64,000 nt of DNA from DATBHM01 sp963772375 (GTDB lineage: Bacteria; Actinomycetota; UBA4738; JACQTL01), in contig CAVYXG010000005.1 of assembly GCA_963772375.1 (NCBI GenBank), positions 124,001 to 188,000 on the forward strand, given 5' to 3'. Below the pieces are notes generated by a model. That model did not search any database. It was given only the letters and a program-made list of their open reading frames with translations, and was not told the DNA's origin. A program made the translations under genes and the position numbers. Below are positions 8,539 through 16,999 of this stretch, piece by piece (the first letter of the stretch is position 1; each line of letters starts with the position of its first letter).

Positions 8539-8877
8539 GTGGCGCGCGTGCTCATCGGTGATTTCGGGGCCATCGCGCGGCTCGGCCTCCGGGAGTTCCT
8601 CGACGAGGAGGGTTTCGAGGTCGTGGCGGAGGAACGCCTTCAGGGCGAGATCCTCGAACGGTTGACGGAGTTCCGGCCCGACGTCGTCGTGCTGGATCTC
8701 GATACCGACGGCGAGGCCGACGTCGCCGGCCTCATCGCGGCGAACTTCCCCGCGGTGAAGGTCATCGCCTGTTCCTCGGAGGAACCGCGCATGCGCATCT
8801 ACCCGCCGTTCCATCACGGCGAGTCGTACCTGTCGGAGCTGACTCCACGCCTCCTCGCCGACACGGTGAGGGGCTGA
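8539..8877 (+). CDS. Stand-alone receiver-like protein heading the sheath operon
   Basis: 112 residues. GTG 8539 was chosen because GGAGGG sits seven bases upstream; an in-frame GTG at 8509 has no such signal and lies within the promoter. The fold resembles a CheY/NarL receiver: VARVLIGDFGAIARLGLREFL, then the strand VVVLDLDTD with a possible phospho-acceptor Asp, then VKVIACSSEE. There is no output domain, and the C-terminal third is divergent. Only 17 bp separate it from the sheath gene. It could be a signalling switch or a repurposed fold. No histidine kinase is nearby. Confidence 0.65.
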   Translation: MARVLIGDFGAIARLGLREFLDEEGFEVVAEERLQGEILERLTEFRPDVVVLDLDTDGEADVAGLIAANFPAVKVIACSSEEPRMRIYPPFHHGESYLSELTPRLLADTVRG

Positions 8878-8894
8878 GAGGGAAGGGAGGGCCC

Positions 8895-10460
8895 ATGCCC
8901 ACGTATCTGTCGCCCGGGGTGTACGTCGAGGAGGTCGACCGGGGGTCGAAGCCGATCGAAGGCGTCGGAACGGCGGTGGCGGCGTTCGTCGGGTTCACGG
9001 CCCGGGCGCCGCTGGACGACCCGGACGACCCGGACGGCATCAAGCCACGGCTCGTCACCAACTGGGCGCAGTTCGAGAGCCTGTTCGGCGGGTTCGTCGA
9101 GGGCGCCCTGCTCCCGCACGCCGTGTACGGGTACTTCAACAACGGCGGCGGGACCTGCTACGTCTGCCGGATCCCCCACACGAGCGGGGGCGGCGGGGCG
9201 CCGAGCAGGGCCCTGCCCTCGGGCGCGAAGGGCGAGCTCCAGACGCTCGAGGTCCGGGCGCTCGAGGCCGGCGGGGCGCTCGAGGTGTCGATCGAGCCGG
9301 CGCAGGCCCCCGAGGGCGAGCAGGCCTCGACGTTCACGCTGAAGGTCCACGCCGGCGGCCGCGAGGTGGAGTCGTTCGGCGACCTCACGTTCGGCCGGGG
9401 CAACCGCAACGTCGAGACCGTCGTGAACGCCGAGTCGAAGTACGTCCGGGTGAAGGCGCCCAACGTGAGCGGCGCGACGCTCTCCGAGCGGATCCCGGCG
9501 GCCGGCAGCTACACGCTGGAGGCCGGGACCGTCGCGCCGATCCAGGTGTCGGGCGGGGACTTCGAGGGGTCGGAGACCGACCGCACCGGCATCCGGGGAC
9601 TGGTCATCGCCGACGAGGTCACGATGATCGTGGTGCCCGACCTGGTCACGGCGTGCACGCGGGACGGGCGGTTCGACCTCGACATGTTCAAGGCCGTCCA
9701 GACCGCGATGATCACCCACTGCGAGAACGCCGGCGACCGCATGGCGATCCTCGACTCGCCGCCCGGGATGAACCCCCAGCAGATCAAGGACTGGCGGTCC
9801 GGCGTGGCGATGTACGACTCGCGGTTCGCCGCGCTGTACTACCCGTGGATCAAGGTGTCCAACCCGCTCAGCCGCAACGGCGGGATGCTGACGATCCCGC
9901 CGAGCGGTCACCTCGCGGGGATCTGGGCGCGGAACGACGACACACGTGGCGTGTGGAAGGCGCCGGCCAACGAGGTCATCCGAGGCGCGCTCGACCTCGA
10001 GGCCAAGGTCACCAAGGGCGAGCAGGACCTGCTGAACCCCATCGGGATCAACTGCATCCGTCCGTTCGGCACGCGGGGCATCCGCGTGTGGGGCGGCCGC
10101 ACCCTGTCGAGTGATCCGTCCTGGCGATACATCAACGTCCGCCGGCTCTTCAACTACATCGAGGAGTCGATCCTGCTCGGCACGCAGTGGGTCGTGTTCG
10201 AACCGAACGACCTCGACCTGTGGCAGCGGGTGAAGCGCACTGTGCACGCGTTCCTCCTGGGGCTGTGGCGCCAGGGCGCGCTGTTCGGCGCGACGCCGGA
10301 GCAGGCCTTCTACGTGAAGTGCGACGAGGAGACCAACCCACCGGAGTCGGTCGACGAGGGCAAGCTGGTCGTCGAGATCGGCGTGGCCCCGGTGAAGCCG
10401 GCCGAGTTCGTGATCTTCCGCATCAGCCAGTGGCAGGGCGGCGGCGGGGCCGCCGAGTAG
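8895..10460 (+). CDS. Contractile tail sheath protein (eCIS)
   Basis: 521 residues. It starts with the hallmark sheath N-terminus PTYLSPGVYVEEVDRGSKPI. The middle includes an insertion domain and the conserved core (NAGDRMAILDSPPG, then LYYPWIKVSNP, then PPSGHLAGIWARND). The C-terminal domain has RRLFNYIEESILLGTQWVVF and ends in strands used for subunit handshakes. It is the contractile outer cylinder that drives the tube. GGGAGGG upstream of ATG 8895 is a good ribosome binding site. The length is typical of Afp2/Cis2-like sheaths. Confidence 0.95.
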   Translation: MPTYLSPGVYVEEVDRGSKPIEGVGTAVAAFVGFTARAPLDDPDDPDGIKPRLVTNWAQFESLFGGFVEGALLPHAVYGYFNNGGGTCYVCRIPHTSGGGGAPSRALPSGAKGELQTLEVRALEAGGALEVSIEPAQAPEGEQASTFTLKVHAGGREVESFGDLTFGRGNRNVETVVNAESKYVRVKAPNVSGATLSERIPAAGSYTLEAGTVAPIQVSGGDFEGSETDRTGIRGLVIADEVTMIVVPDLVTACTRDGRFDLDMFKAVQTAMITHCENAGDRMAILDSPPGMNPQQIKDWRSGVAMYDSRFAALYYPWIKVSNPLSRNGGMLTIPPSGHLAGIWARNDDTRGVWKAPANEVIRGALDLEAKVTKGEQDLLNPIGINCIRPFGTRGIRVWGGRTLSSDPSWRYINVRRLFNYIEESILLGTQWVVFEPNDLDLWQRVKRTVHAFLLGLWRQGALFGATPEQAFYVKCDEETNPPESVDEGKLVVEIGVAPVKPAEFVIFRISQWQGGGGAAE

Positions 10461-10493
10461 GTAGACGAGCGAACAGCAGGAGGTGATTCGAGG

Positions 10494-10925
10494 ATGCCGG
10501 ACACGCTGACGACCTTCTCGTTCCACGTGGAGCTCGACGGCATCGACATCGGCGCGTTCAAGGAGGCGTCGGGCGTCGACTCCGAGACCGAGATCGTCGA
10601 GTACAAGGAGACGACCAAGGACGGGAAGATGATCATCCGGAAGCTTCCCGGCGCCATGAAGTGGACGGACATCACGCTCAAGAAGAAGATCGACCAGAAG
10701 AAGGACCTCTGGGACTGGCGCAAGGAGGTCGAACAGGGCGACATCGACAGCGCGCGGCGGAACGGCTCGATCGTGCTGTACGACTCCACCTCCAAGGAGG
10801 TCGCCCGCTGGAACTTCATGAACGGGTGGCCCTCCAAGTGGAAGGGCGCCGACCTCAACGCCGGCGAGAACGCGGTCGCGGTCGAGGAGATCACGATCAC
10901 GCACGAGGGGCTGGAGCGCGGATGA
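10494..10925 (+). CDS. Tail tube protein (gp19/Afp1 family), first copy
   Basis: 143 residues with the conserved tube fold: FSFHVELDGIDIGAFKEASG at the start, then KLPGAMKWTDITLKKKI and the final strand EEITITHEGLERG. It polymerises into the inner tube that carries cargo. AGGAGGTGA upstream of ATG 10494 is close to an ideal ribosome binding site, suiting a high-copy structural protein. Its TGA overlaps the next ATG. Confidence 0.93.
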   Translation: MPDTLTTFSFHVELDGIDIGAFKEASGVDSETEIVEYKETTKDGKMIIRKLPGAMKWTDITLKKKIDQKKDLWDWRKEVEQGDIDSARRNGSIVLYDSTSKEVARWNFMNGWPSKWKGADLNAGENAVAVEEITITHEGLERG

Positions 10926-11281
10926 ACCTCCAGACGGAGTTCCCGTTCGTGCTGCCGAAGGGCTTCGTCGACCAGCACGGGACGCTGCACCGCGAGGGCG
11001 TCATGCGGCTGGCCAACGCGTCCGACGAGATCGAGCCGCTCCGGGACCACCGCGTCCAGGAGAACGAGGCCTACCTCACGGTCATCGTGCTGTCGCGGGT
11101 CGTGATCTCGCTGGGTTCGCTGTCGCAGGTCACGCCGAAGACGATCGAGGGTCTGTTCGTCTCCGACCTGTCGTTCCTGCAGGACCTGTACCGCGCGATC
11201 AACTTCGGCGACCGGCCGATGCCCGGCCAGGCCGAGACCAACGGCGGTCCGGTGGAGGTGATGGCGTCGGGGGGGGTCTGA
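10922..11281 (+). CDS. eCIS/phage tail assembly protein
   Basis: 119 residues, starting at an ATGA overlap with the tube gene. The motifs LPKGFVDQHGTLHREGVMRL and IEPLRDHRVQENEAYLTVIV, then LSRVVISLGSL, match small tail-assembly proteins found between tube genes in actinobacterial contractile loci. The exact role is not established; position suggests a tube or initiator chaperone. Confidence 0.8.
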   Translation: MNLQTEFPFVLPKGFVDQHGTLHREGVMRLANASDEIEPLRDHRVQENEAYLTVIVLSRVVISLGSLSQVTPKTIEGLFVSDLSFLQDLYRAINFGDRPMPGQAETNGGPVEVMASGGV

Positions 11282-11292
11282 GCCGGTATCCG

Positions 11293-11454
11293 ATGGACGA
11301 GCTGTGGGGCGAGATCTCGTATCTCGCCTACCACCTCCATTGGGAGCTCGGAACCCTGATGGGACTCGAGCACCGCGACCGCCTGCGGCTGGTGGACGAG
11401 GTCGCGAGGCTCAACGAGCGCGCGCTGGCGGGAGTCGACGATGGCGAACGGTAG
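11293..11454 (+). CDS. DUF6760-like small eCIS protein
   Basis: 53 residues (MDELWGEISYLAYHLHWELG), a short helical protein of the type found in actinobacterial eCIS loci between the tail-assembly gene and the second tube gene. Homologues as I recall them begin with a YP dipeptide; here Tyr-Pro lies just upstream of the ATG, so a CTG start at 11278 overlapping the previous stop is possible. The 3' end overlaps the next gene by 14 bp. Confidence 0.7.
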   Translation: MDELWGEISYLAYHLHWELGTLMGLEHRDRLRLVDEVARLNERALAGVDDGER

Positions 11455-11899
11455 GACCATGGACGCCCCGTTCACCGGGCAGTTCGTGTTCAGCGTGGAC
11501 GGGGTCGGCGAGATCGGCGCGTTCGTCGAGTGCACGGGGTTGTCCGTCGAGGTGTCGGTCGAGGAGATCAACGAGGGCGGGCAGAACCACTTCACCCACA
11601 AGCTCCCCGGCCGCATGAAGTGGCCGAACATCGTCCTCAAGCGCGGCATCACCGACACGGACAACCTCTTCGAGTGGTTCTGGAAGACCTCCGGCGAGGG
11701 GTTCGAGGGCAACGGCGCAGCGCTCGAGCGCACGAGCGGCGAGATCGCCGTCCTGGACGCCGCCCGCCAGCGCGTCCGCAGCTGGAAGTTCGAGGACGCG
11801 TTCCCCGTGAAGTGGCAGGGCCCGAACCTCGCGTCCTCGTCCCGGGAGGTCGCCATGGAGGAACTGGAGATCGCACACCATGGATTCCGCCCGGCCTGA
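11441..11899 (+). CDS. Tail tube protein (gp19 family), second copy
   Basis: 152 residues, paralogous to the first tube protein (GQFVFSVDGVGEIGAFVECT, then HKLPGRMKWPNIVLKRGI, then a final strand EELEIAHHG). In Afp-like particles extra tube paralogues (Afp5 type) form the tube-baseplate adaptor ring. Its place next to the DUF4157 and LysM genes supports that role. It overlaps both neighbours. Confidence 0.9.
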   Translation: MANGRTMDAPFTGQFVFSVDGVGEIGAFVECTGLSVEVSVEEINEGGQNHFTHKLPGRMKWPNIVLKRGITDTDNLFEWFWKTSGEGFEGNGAALERTSGEIAVLDAARQRVRSWKFEDAFPVKWQGPNLASSSREVAMEELEIAHHGFRPA

Positions 11900-13649
11900 T
11901 CGCGCCGCCGCTGCGGCGCCGTCGCGGCCTCCCGCTCGCACCCGGCGGGTGGGGTCGGCCGGATTCGGCGCGCTCGCCCTCGCCCGGCGCCGGCCCGCGA
12001 AGGTGGCCATGGGGCCGCGGGGGCTCGCGCTCGTGTCCCGCCGCCCCGGAGCCATCGGCTCCGTGCGCCGCCGGGCCGCGCTGCCGCGTTCGTCCGGTCG
12101 CGTGGGCGTCGGGCCGGGGCTCCTCCTCCGGTCGGTGGGGCTGCGGCAGCGTCGCCCGACCGGCCCGGCCGCCGGATCGCGCGTGTTCCACCTTCCCATC
12201 CGGCCCCTGTACCTGCCGGCCGGCCCGGGCACTCCCGCGGAGCCGCGATCGCGTGGAGGCCGGACCGAGGCATCACACCCGGGCCGTACGCGGCGCCGGC
12301 CGATTATCGCCCCCCCGGTCCCCCTGGCCCGCACCCCCGGGCTGGACGGGCGGATCCCACGACGGCCGAGCCTCCGCCCGCACCCGGACCACGCCGCGCC
12401 CGCACGCGCCATCGTGTTCGCGCCCCCACCGGCGTCACCCCCTCGCCCGGCGTCGCCGACGCCGGTGACGTCCGCACGGTCCGCGGACTCACGACCCGTG
12501 GGCCCGCTCCGCCGGATCCTCCGGGCGCTGCTCGGCCGGGGACACTCCCCGAAGCCCGACACGCGGACCCCGACCCGTGAGCCCGCGGTTCCCTCGCCGC
12601 GCGCGGAGCGTCGACCGTCGCCGACCCGCGAGCGGTCGGTGGAGCGGCGTCCGGCTCCTGCCACCCTTCCACCAGTCCCGCCTGCTGCAGTCGGGCCGGC
12701 CCGGGTCCCGCAGCAACCGGCCCGGGAGGTCTCCCGGCCGGCACCCGCAGTCCACTCCCGCCCCCGAACGCCCACGTCGCCGGTCGCCGACGGGCCCGGC
12801 CGGTTCGCCGCATCGGCCGCCGTCGCGCCGCTCGAGCCTCCCCGGCCGCTGCCCCGATGGGCGAGGCCGCTGGCGCGGGTCATCACCGGACGGACGGACG
12901 TCCGGATGACCACGGGAGCGTCGACGCGGCGCGCCCTCGCCGCAGCGCGGGCGCCTGCCGCGACCAGCCGGGGCGTCGTCCACCTCGCGTCGCCGCCCGA
13001 ACGCACGCCCCGGAGCCTCGGGCATCTGGCGCACGAGCTCAGCCACGCCGCCGACCAGGACCACCGGCCCCGGATGTTCGGCGAGGGCCTCCTCGACGCT
13101 GCCGAACGGCGCGCCCGCGGGATCGGCGAGGCGGTCGAGTCGACGGCCCGGCGCGGCGTCGGGCGAGCCGAGCGAACGGCGACCGGCGCCGCCCGAGGGC
13201 TCCTCGAGCGGCCGCCGGTCTCGTCCCTCCCCATCGGTGGACCAGCGGCCGCCGTTCCGGCAGCGGTCCGGGCCGCCGAGGGCGTCGTGTCCGAGGCCGG
13301 GCGGATGGCGTCGGACGCCGGCCAGACGGCGTCGGGGCTGATCGACCGCGGCGAGGCGGCGGCCGACCGAGCGATCGACGAGGGCGTCGGGGCGGCGGAG
13401 GGGGGACTCGCCCGTGCGGAGGGGTTCGCGCGCGGCGTGGCGGGGTCGGCCGAACGCGAGGCGGGGGCCCTGGGTCGCCGGGCCGAGCGGGCCGTGGGGG
13501 AGGCGAGGTCCGCGCTGGAAGGGGCCGCCGGGCAGGCGTCGGCCGCCCTCGACCAGGGCGGACAGGTGGACGCGATGATCGAGGCCATCGAGCAGCGGCT
13601 GCTCGCGGAGATGGAACGCCGGGGCGGACGCTTCCAGGGGCTGTTCTAG
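11880..13649 (+). CDS. Arg/Pro-rich protein with degenerate DUF4157 domain
   Basis: 589 residues. The first ~330 are Arg/Pro/Ala-rich and disordered. Residues ~330-395 form a DUF4157-like unit with HELSH at 385-389. Residues ~400-560 are an Ala/Gly/Glu-rich amphipathic helix region. The end (MIEAIEQRLLAEMERRGGRF) resembles the C-terminal signature of DUF4157 proteins encoded between tube and LysM genes in other actinobacterial eCIS clusters. It is probably a structural or cargo-adaptor component. No separate tape-measure gene is visible, so this long protein is a candidate for that role. The start at 11880 overlaps the tube gene by 20 bp. Confidence 0.72.
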   Translation: MDSARPDRAAAAAPSRPPARTRRVGSAGFGALALARRRPAKVAMGPRGLALVSRRPGAIGSVRRRAALPRSSGRVGVGPGLLLRSVGLRQRRPTGPAAGSRVFHLPIRPLYLPAGPGTPAEPRSRGGRTEASHPGRTRRRPIIAPPVPLARTPGLDGRIPRRPSLRPHPDHAAPARAIVFAPPPASPPRPASPTPVTSARSADSRPVGPLRRILRALLGRGHSPKPDTRTPTREPAVPSPRAERRPSPTRERSVERRPAPATLPPVPPAAVGPARVPQQPAREVSRPAPAVHSRPRTPTSPVADGPGRFAASAAVAPLEPPRPLPRWARPLARVITGRTDVRMTTGASTRRALAAARAPAATSRGVVHLASPPERTPRSLGHLAHELSHAADQDHRPRMFGEGLLDAAERRARGIGEAVESTARRGVGRAERTATGAARGLLERPPVSSLPIGGPAAAVPAAVRAAEGVVSEAGRMASDAGQTASGLIDRGEAAADRAIDEGVGAAEGGLARAEGFARGVAGSAEREAGALGRRAERAVGEARSALEGAAGQASAALDQGGQVDAMIEAIEQRLLAEMERRGGRFQGLF

Positions 13650-13651
13650 AG

Positions 13652-14536
13652 ATGCTGTCCGACGCCGACGTCCGGGAGCTCGAGCAGGCGGCATCCAAGG
13701 CAGCGGCGCCGATCGCGCAGGCGGCCGTCGACCGGGCGGTGCGCGAGGCCGGGGGCGGCCCGGCCCCGGCCGGCGGCGGGGACGACGATGGAGGTGAGGA
13801 CGCGGTGGCCGAGGACGAGGAGCCGGCCCCGGCCGAGTCGCCCGCGTCACCGCAGGGGGCCGCGACCGCGGCGGCGCCGGTGAAGGCGTTCATCGAGCCG
13901 GAGAAGGGCGGGAGGATCGACTGCCTGTTCAACCCGGCCGAGCTGACCATCGCCAAGCAGAACCAGTGGTCGGAGGTCAAGGCGCCGGGGCGGAACACGC
14001 CCAAGCTCACGTTCTCCCAGGGCTCGCCGGGCACGATCACCATGGAGCTGACCCTCGACACGACGGCCACCGGGGAGGCCGTGACGACGTACACCGGCCA
14101 GCTCCTCCAGCTGATGAAGATCGACAAGGCGCTTCCCGACTCGAACAGCAAGACCAACAGCGCCCGGCCCCCGTACTGCGTGTTCCACTGGGGGGACTTC
14201 CACTCGTTCAAGGCGATCATCCAGAGCCTGTCGATCCGGTTCACCTACTTCGCCGGGAACGGGACCCCGCTCCGCGCCAAGGCCCAGGTGAGCTTCAAGC
14301 AGTTCGAGGACGAGGACGCCTACGGCCCCCAGAACCCGACCTCGGGGACGCCGAACCCGCACCTCGTCCACCAGGTGAGCGTGGGCGAGACGCTCGACCG
14401 CATCGCGGCGGCGAAGTACGGCGACCCGACGAGGTGGCGCCTGCTGGCCGAGACGAACGGCGTCGTCGATCCGTTCGAGCTCCGGCCGGGCACCACCCTG
14501 ATGATCCCGGACCTCCGGGCGGTGAGCCGTGGCTGA
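13652..14536 (+). CDS. LysM-domain baseplate/tube-hub protein (Afp7/gp53 type)
   Basis: 294 residues. An acidic disordered N-terminus (~1-70) leads into a core (GRIDCLFNPAELTIAKQNQW, then TMELTLDTTATG) and a C-terminal LysM domain (~237-289). This is the usual contractile-particle protein that joins the tube initiator to the spike hub. ATG 13652 lies directly after the previous stop; the 3' end overlaps the spike gene by 8 bp. Confidence 0.88.
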   Translation: MLSDADVRELEQAASKAAAPIAQAAVDRAVREAGGGPAPAGGGDDDGGEDAVAEDEEPAPAESPASPQGAATAAAPVKAFIEPEKGGRIDCLFNPAELTIAKQNQWSEVKAPGRNTPKLTFSQGSPGTITMELTLDTTATGEAVTTYTGQLLQLMKIDKALPDSNSKTNSARPPYCVFHWGDFHSFKAIIQSLSIRFTYFAGNGTPLRAKAQVSFKQFEDEDAYGPQNPTSGTPNPHLVHQVSVGETLDRIAAAKYGDPTRWRLLAETNGVVDPFELRPGTTLMIPDLRAVSRG

Positions 14537-16178
14537 CCGCCGTCTCGACGCCGCGGCCGTCACCGTGGACGGCCAGGACCTCCAGGAGCCGCTCTACGAT
14601 GTGCTGGCCCTGGTCAAGGTGGAGGAGTCCGTCCACCTGCCGGACGCGTTCACGCTTCGGTTCGACGACCCGCACTTCGACCTGTTCGACCAGGGGACCT
14701 TCCAGTTGGGGACGAAGGTCGACCTGGCGTTCTCCTCGGAGCAGGAGCTGGTCACGGTGACCCGGGGCGAGGTCACGGCGATCAGCGTGGAGCCGGGCCC
14801 GGGCGGACGGCACCAGCTCGTGGTGTCGGGGCTCGACGCCACGCACCGGCTCTCGCGCGGCCCGAAGACCCGCAGCTTCCAGAACATGACCGACGCCGAC
14901 ATCGTGTCGAAGATCGCGCAGGAGTACTCGCTCGACACCGACATCGACGCGACGCCCGAGGTCTACGAGTACGTCCTGCAGAGCAGCCAGACGGACTACG
15001 CGTTCCTCCGCGACCGGGGCGAACGGATCGGGTTCGACCTCTACGTCGCCGACGGGAAGCTGTACTTCAAGAAGCACCCCGAGTCGCGGGAGACGCCTCC
15101 GGCCCTGACGTGGGGCGACAACCTGCACGGGTTCCGGGTGCGGTTCTCGGCGGCCGAACGATGCGACGAGGTCACCGTCCGGGGCTGGGACCCGGCGAAC
15201 AAGACGACGATCGTCGGCCGCTCGGACCAGGGCGACACGGGATCGACGGCGTCGGCGTCGTCGGACCTCGCCGACGCGGCGCGGAACGCGTTCGGCCGGG
15301 TGTCGCGGTTCGCCGGGCAGTTCCCGGTGTCCACGCAGTCCGAGGCCGACGCGCTGGCCGGGTCGCTGCTGCTGAAGGCCTCCGGCGACGAGGTCGTGCT
15401 GCGGGGAGAGGCCCACGGCGACCCCAACATCGCGGCCGGGGCCATGGTCGAGATCTCCGAGATCGGCGACCGCCTGTCCGGGTCCTACCGGGTCACCAGC
15501 GTCGAACACGTCTACGGCGGCGACACGGCCTACGTGACGCGATTCGTGTGCGGGGGCAAGGAGCCGGCGTTCCTCGCCGACCTCGTCGGCGGCGCGCCCC
15601 CCGGCCAGAAGCGCGGCTGGGGGAGCCTGGTCATCGGGATCGTGACCAACGCCGACGACACGCTCGGCCAGGGCCGGGTGAAGGTGAAGTACCCCACGCT
15701 GTCCGACCAGGACGAGAGCGCGTGGGCCCGCGTGGCGTCGCCCGGCGCCGGGCCCGACCGGGGGATCCAGATCATCCCGGAGGTCGGCGACGAGGTGCTC
15801 GTGGGGTTCGAGCACGACGACAAGCGCCGCCCCGTGGTGCTGGCCGGCCTGTGGAACGGCACCGACGCCACACCCAAGGCCAAGGTCCAGGGCGGCAAGG
15901 TCATGACCAGGGTGTGGGTCAGCCGCAACGGCCACACGATCGAGCTCGACGACTCGGACCAGGACAAGGGCTCGATCACGATCAAGCACGCCTCCGCGTC
16001 GTCGTCGCTCCACCTCGAGAAGGCCCAGAGCGAGCTCCAGGCCGACCAGCAGCTCGCGATCAAGGCGAACTCGATCGAGATCACGGCCGACTCCACGCTG
16101 AAGCTGAAGGCCCGTTCGATCGAGATCGACGCCGACGTCGACGTCACGGTCAAGGGCACGCAGATCAAGCTGAACTGA
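14529..16178 (+). CDS. VgrG/gp27-gp5-like spike hub protein
   Basis: 549 residues. Residues 1-~360 form the gpD/gp27-like hub (LYDVLALVKVEESVHLPDAF, then FLRDRGERIGFDLYV). Residues ~361-440 form the gp5 OB-fold (GRVKVKYPTLSDQDESAWAR, then GDEVLVGFEHDDKRRPVVL). The tail carries beta-helix-like repeats (IKANSIEITADSTLKLKARS). It trimerises as the membrane-piercing spike under the PAAR tip. No extra enzymatic domain is attached, so cargo is probably loaded elsewhere. Confidence 0.92.
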   Translation: MADRRLDAAAVTVDGQDLQEPLYDVLALVKVEESVHLPDAFTLRFDDPHFDLFDQGTFQLGTKVDLAFSSEQELVTVTRGEVTAISVEPGPGGRHQLVVSGLDATHRLSRGPKTRSFQNMTDADIVSKIAQEYSLDTDIDATPEVYEYVLQSSQTDYAFLRDRGERIGFDLYVADGKLYFKKHPESRETPPALTWGDNLHGFRVRFSAAERCDEVTVRGWDPANKTTIVGRSDQGDTGSTASASSDLADAARNAFGRVSRFAGQFPVSTQSEADALAGSLLLKASGDEVVLRGEAHGDPNIAAGAMVEISEIGDRLSGSYRVTSVEHVYGGDTAYVTRFVCGGKEPAFLADLVGGAPPGQKRGWGSLVIGIVTNADDTLGQGRVKVKYPTLSDQDESAWARVASPGAGPDRGIQIIPEVGDEVLVGFEHDDKRRPVVLAGLWNGTDATPKAKVQGGKVMTRVWVSRNGHTIELDDSDQDKGSITIKHASASSSLHLEKAQSELQADQQLAIKANSIEITADSTLKLKARSIEIDADVDVTVKGTQIKLN

Positions 16179-16193
16179 AGAGGACGCGCGGAC

Positions 16194-16598
16194 ATGGGAC
16201 AGCCGGCGGCACGGCAGAGCGACACGGTGACGGGGGTGGACATCCACATCGTCGCCGTCCCTGCGCCGCCGGCGCCGCCCATCCCGACGCCGCTCCCCCA
16301 CCCGTTTTCCGGGCCGCTGCTCCAGGCGCTGTCGATGAACGTCCTCATCGACTCGCTGCCCGCCGCGACCGTGGGGAGCATCGCCGTGAACACGCCGCCC
16401 CACCTCCCGACGCCCCCCGGCGTGTCGTTCGTCGCGCCGCCCCGCAACCAGGGCATGGTGCAGATCGGGTCGATGACGGTGATGATCAACGGCAAGCCGG
16501 CCGCGCGAATGGGCGACCCCGTCATGACGTGCAACGACCCGGCCGACGCACCCACCTCGTCCATCGTGACCGGCTCGCCCACGGTGATGATCGGATGA
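16194..16598 (+). CDS. PAAR-domain spike tip protein
   Basis: 134 residues: QPAARQSDTVTG at the start, a Pro-rich insertion, then GSMTVMINGKPAARMGDPVM and a terminal beta strand. PAAR proteins form the metal-stabilised cone on a VgrG trimer. Gene order (spike, PAAR, gp25) is standard. Its stop overlaps the next start as ATGA. Confidence 0.9.
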   Translation: MGQPAARQSDTVTGVDIHIVAVPAPPAPPIPTPLPHPFSGPLLQALSMNVLIDSLPAATVGSIAVNTPPHLPTPPGVSFVAPPRNQGMVQIGSMTVMINGKPAARMGDPVMTCNDPADAPTSSIVTGSPTVMIG

Positions 16599-16999
16599 AC
16601 GAGGCCGGGGACTTCGTCGGTCGGGGGTGGGCGTTCCCGCTCGGCGTGGGGCCGCGGGGCGGCATCGCCATGCTGACCGGCGCGGACGACATCGACGCGT
16701 CCCTCCGCGTGATCCTGTCGACGGCCCCCGGCGAGCGGGTGATGCGCCCCGATTTCGGGTGTCGCATCTGGGACCTGCTGTTCGCCCCCGTCGAGCCGAA
16801 CTCCATCGGTCTCATGGTCCAGGCCGTGCGCGAGGCGGTGGGCCGGTGGGAGCCCCGCGTCGATCTCCAGGAGGTGACCGTGCAACCCGACCCCGGCGAC
16901 GCGTCGCGGGTGTTCATCGGGGTCGCCTACGTGATCCGGACGACGAACGACCGCCGGAACCTCGTCTACCCCTTCTACGTGATCCCCAGGGAGGGATGA
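16595..16999 (+). CDS. gp25-like baseplate wedge protein
   Basis: 134 residues. GWAFPLGVGPRGGIAMLTGA, then LRVILSTAPGERVMRPDFGC and REAVGRWEPRV, are the gp25/Afp9 family signatures. It links the sheath to the baseplate and nucleates sheath assembly. ATGA overlaps with both neighbours show tight coupling. Confidence 0.93.
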   Translation: MNEAGDFVGRGWAFPLGVGPRGGIAMLTGADDIDASLRVILSTAPGERVMRPDFGCRIWDLLFAPVEPNSIGLMVQAVREAVGRWEPRVDLQEVTVQPDPGDASRVFIGVAYVIRTTNDRRNLVYPFYVIPREG

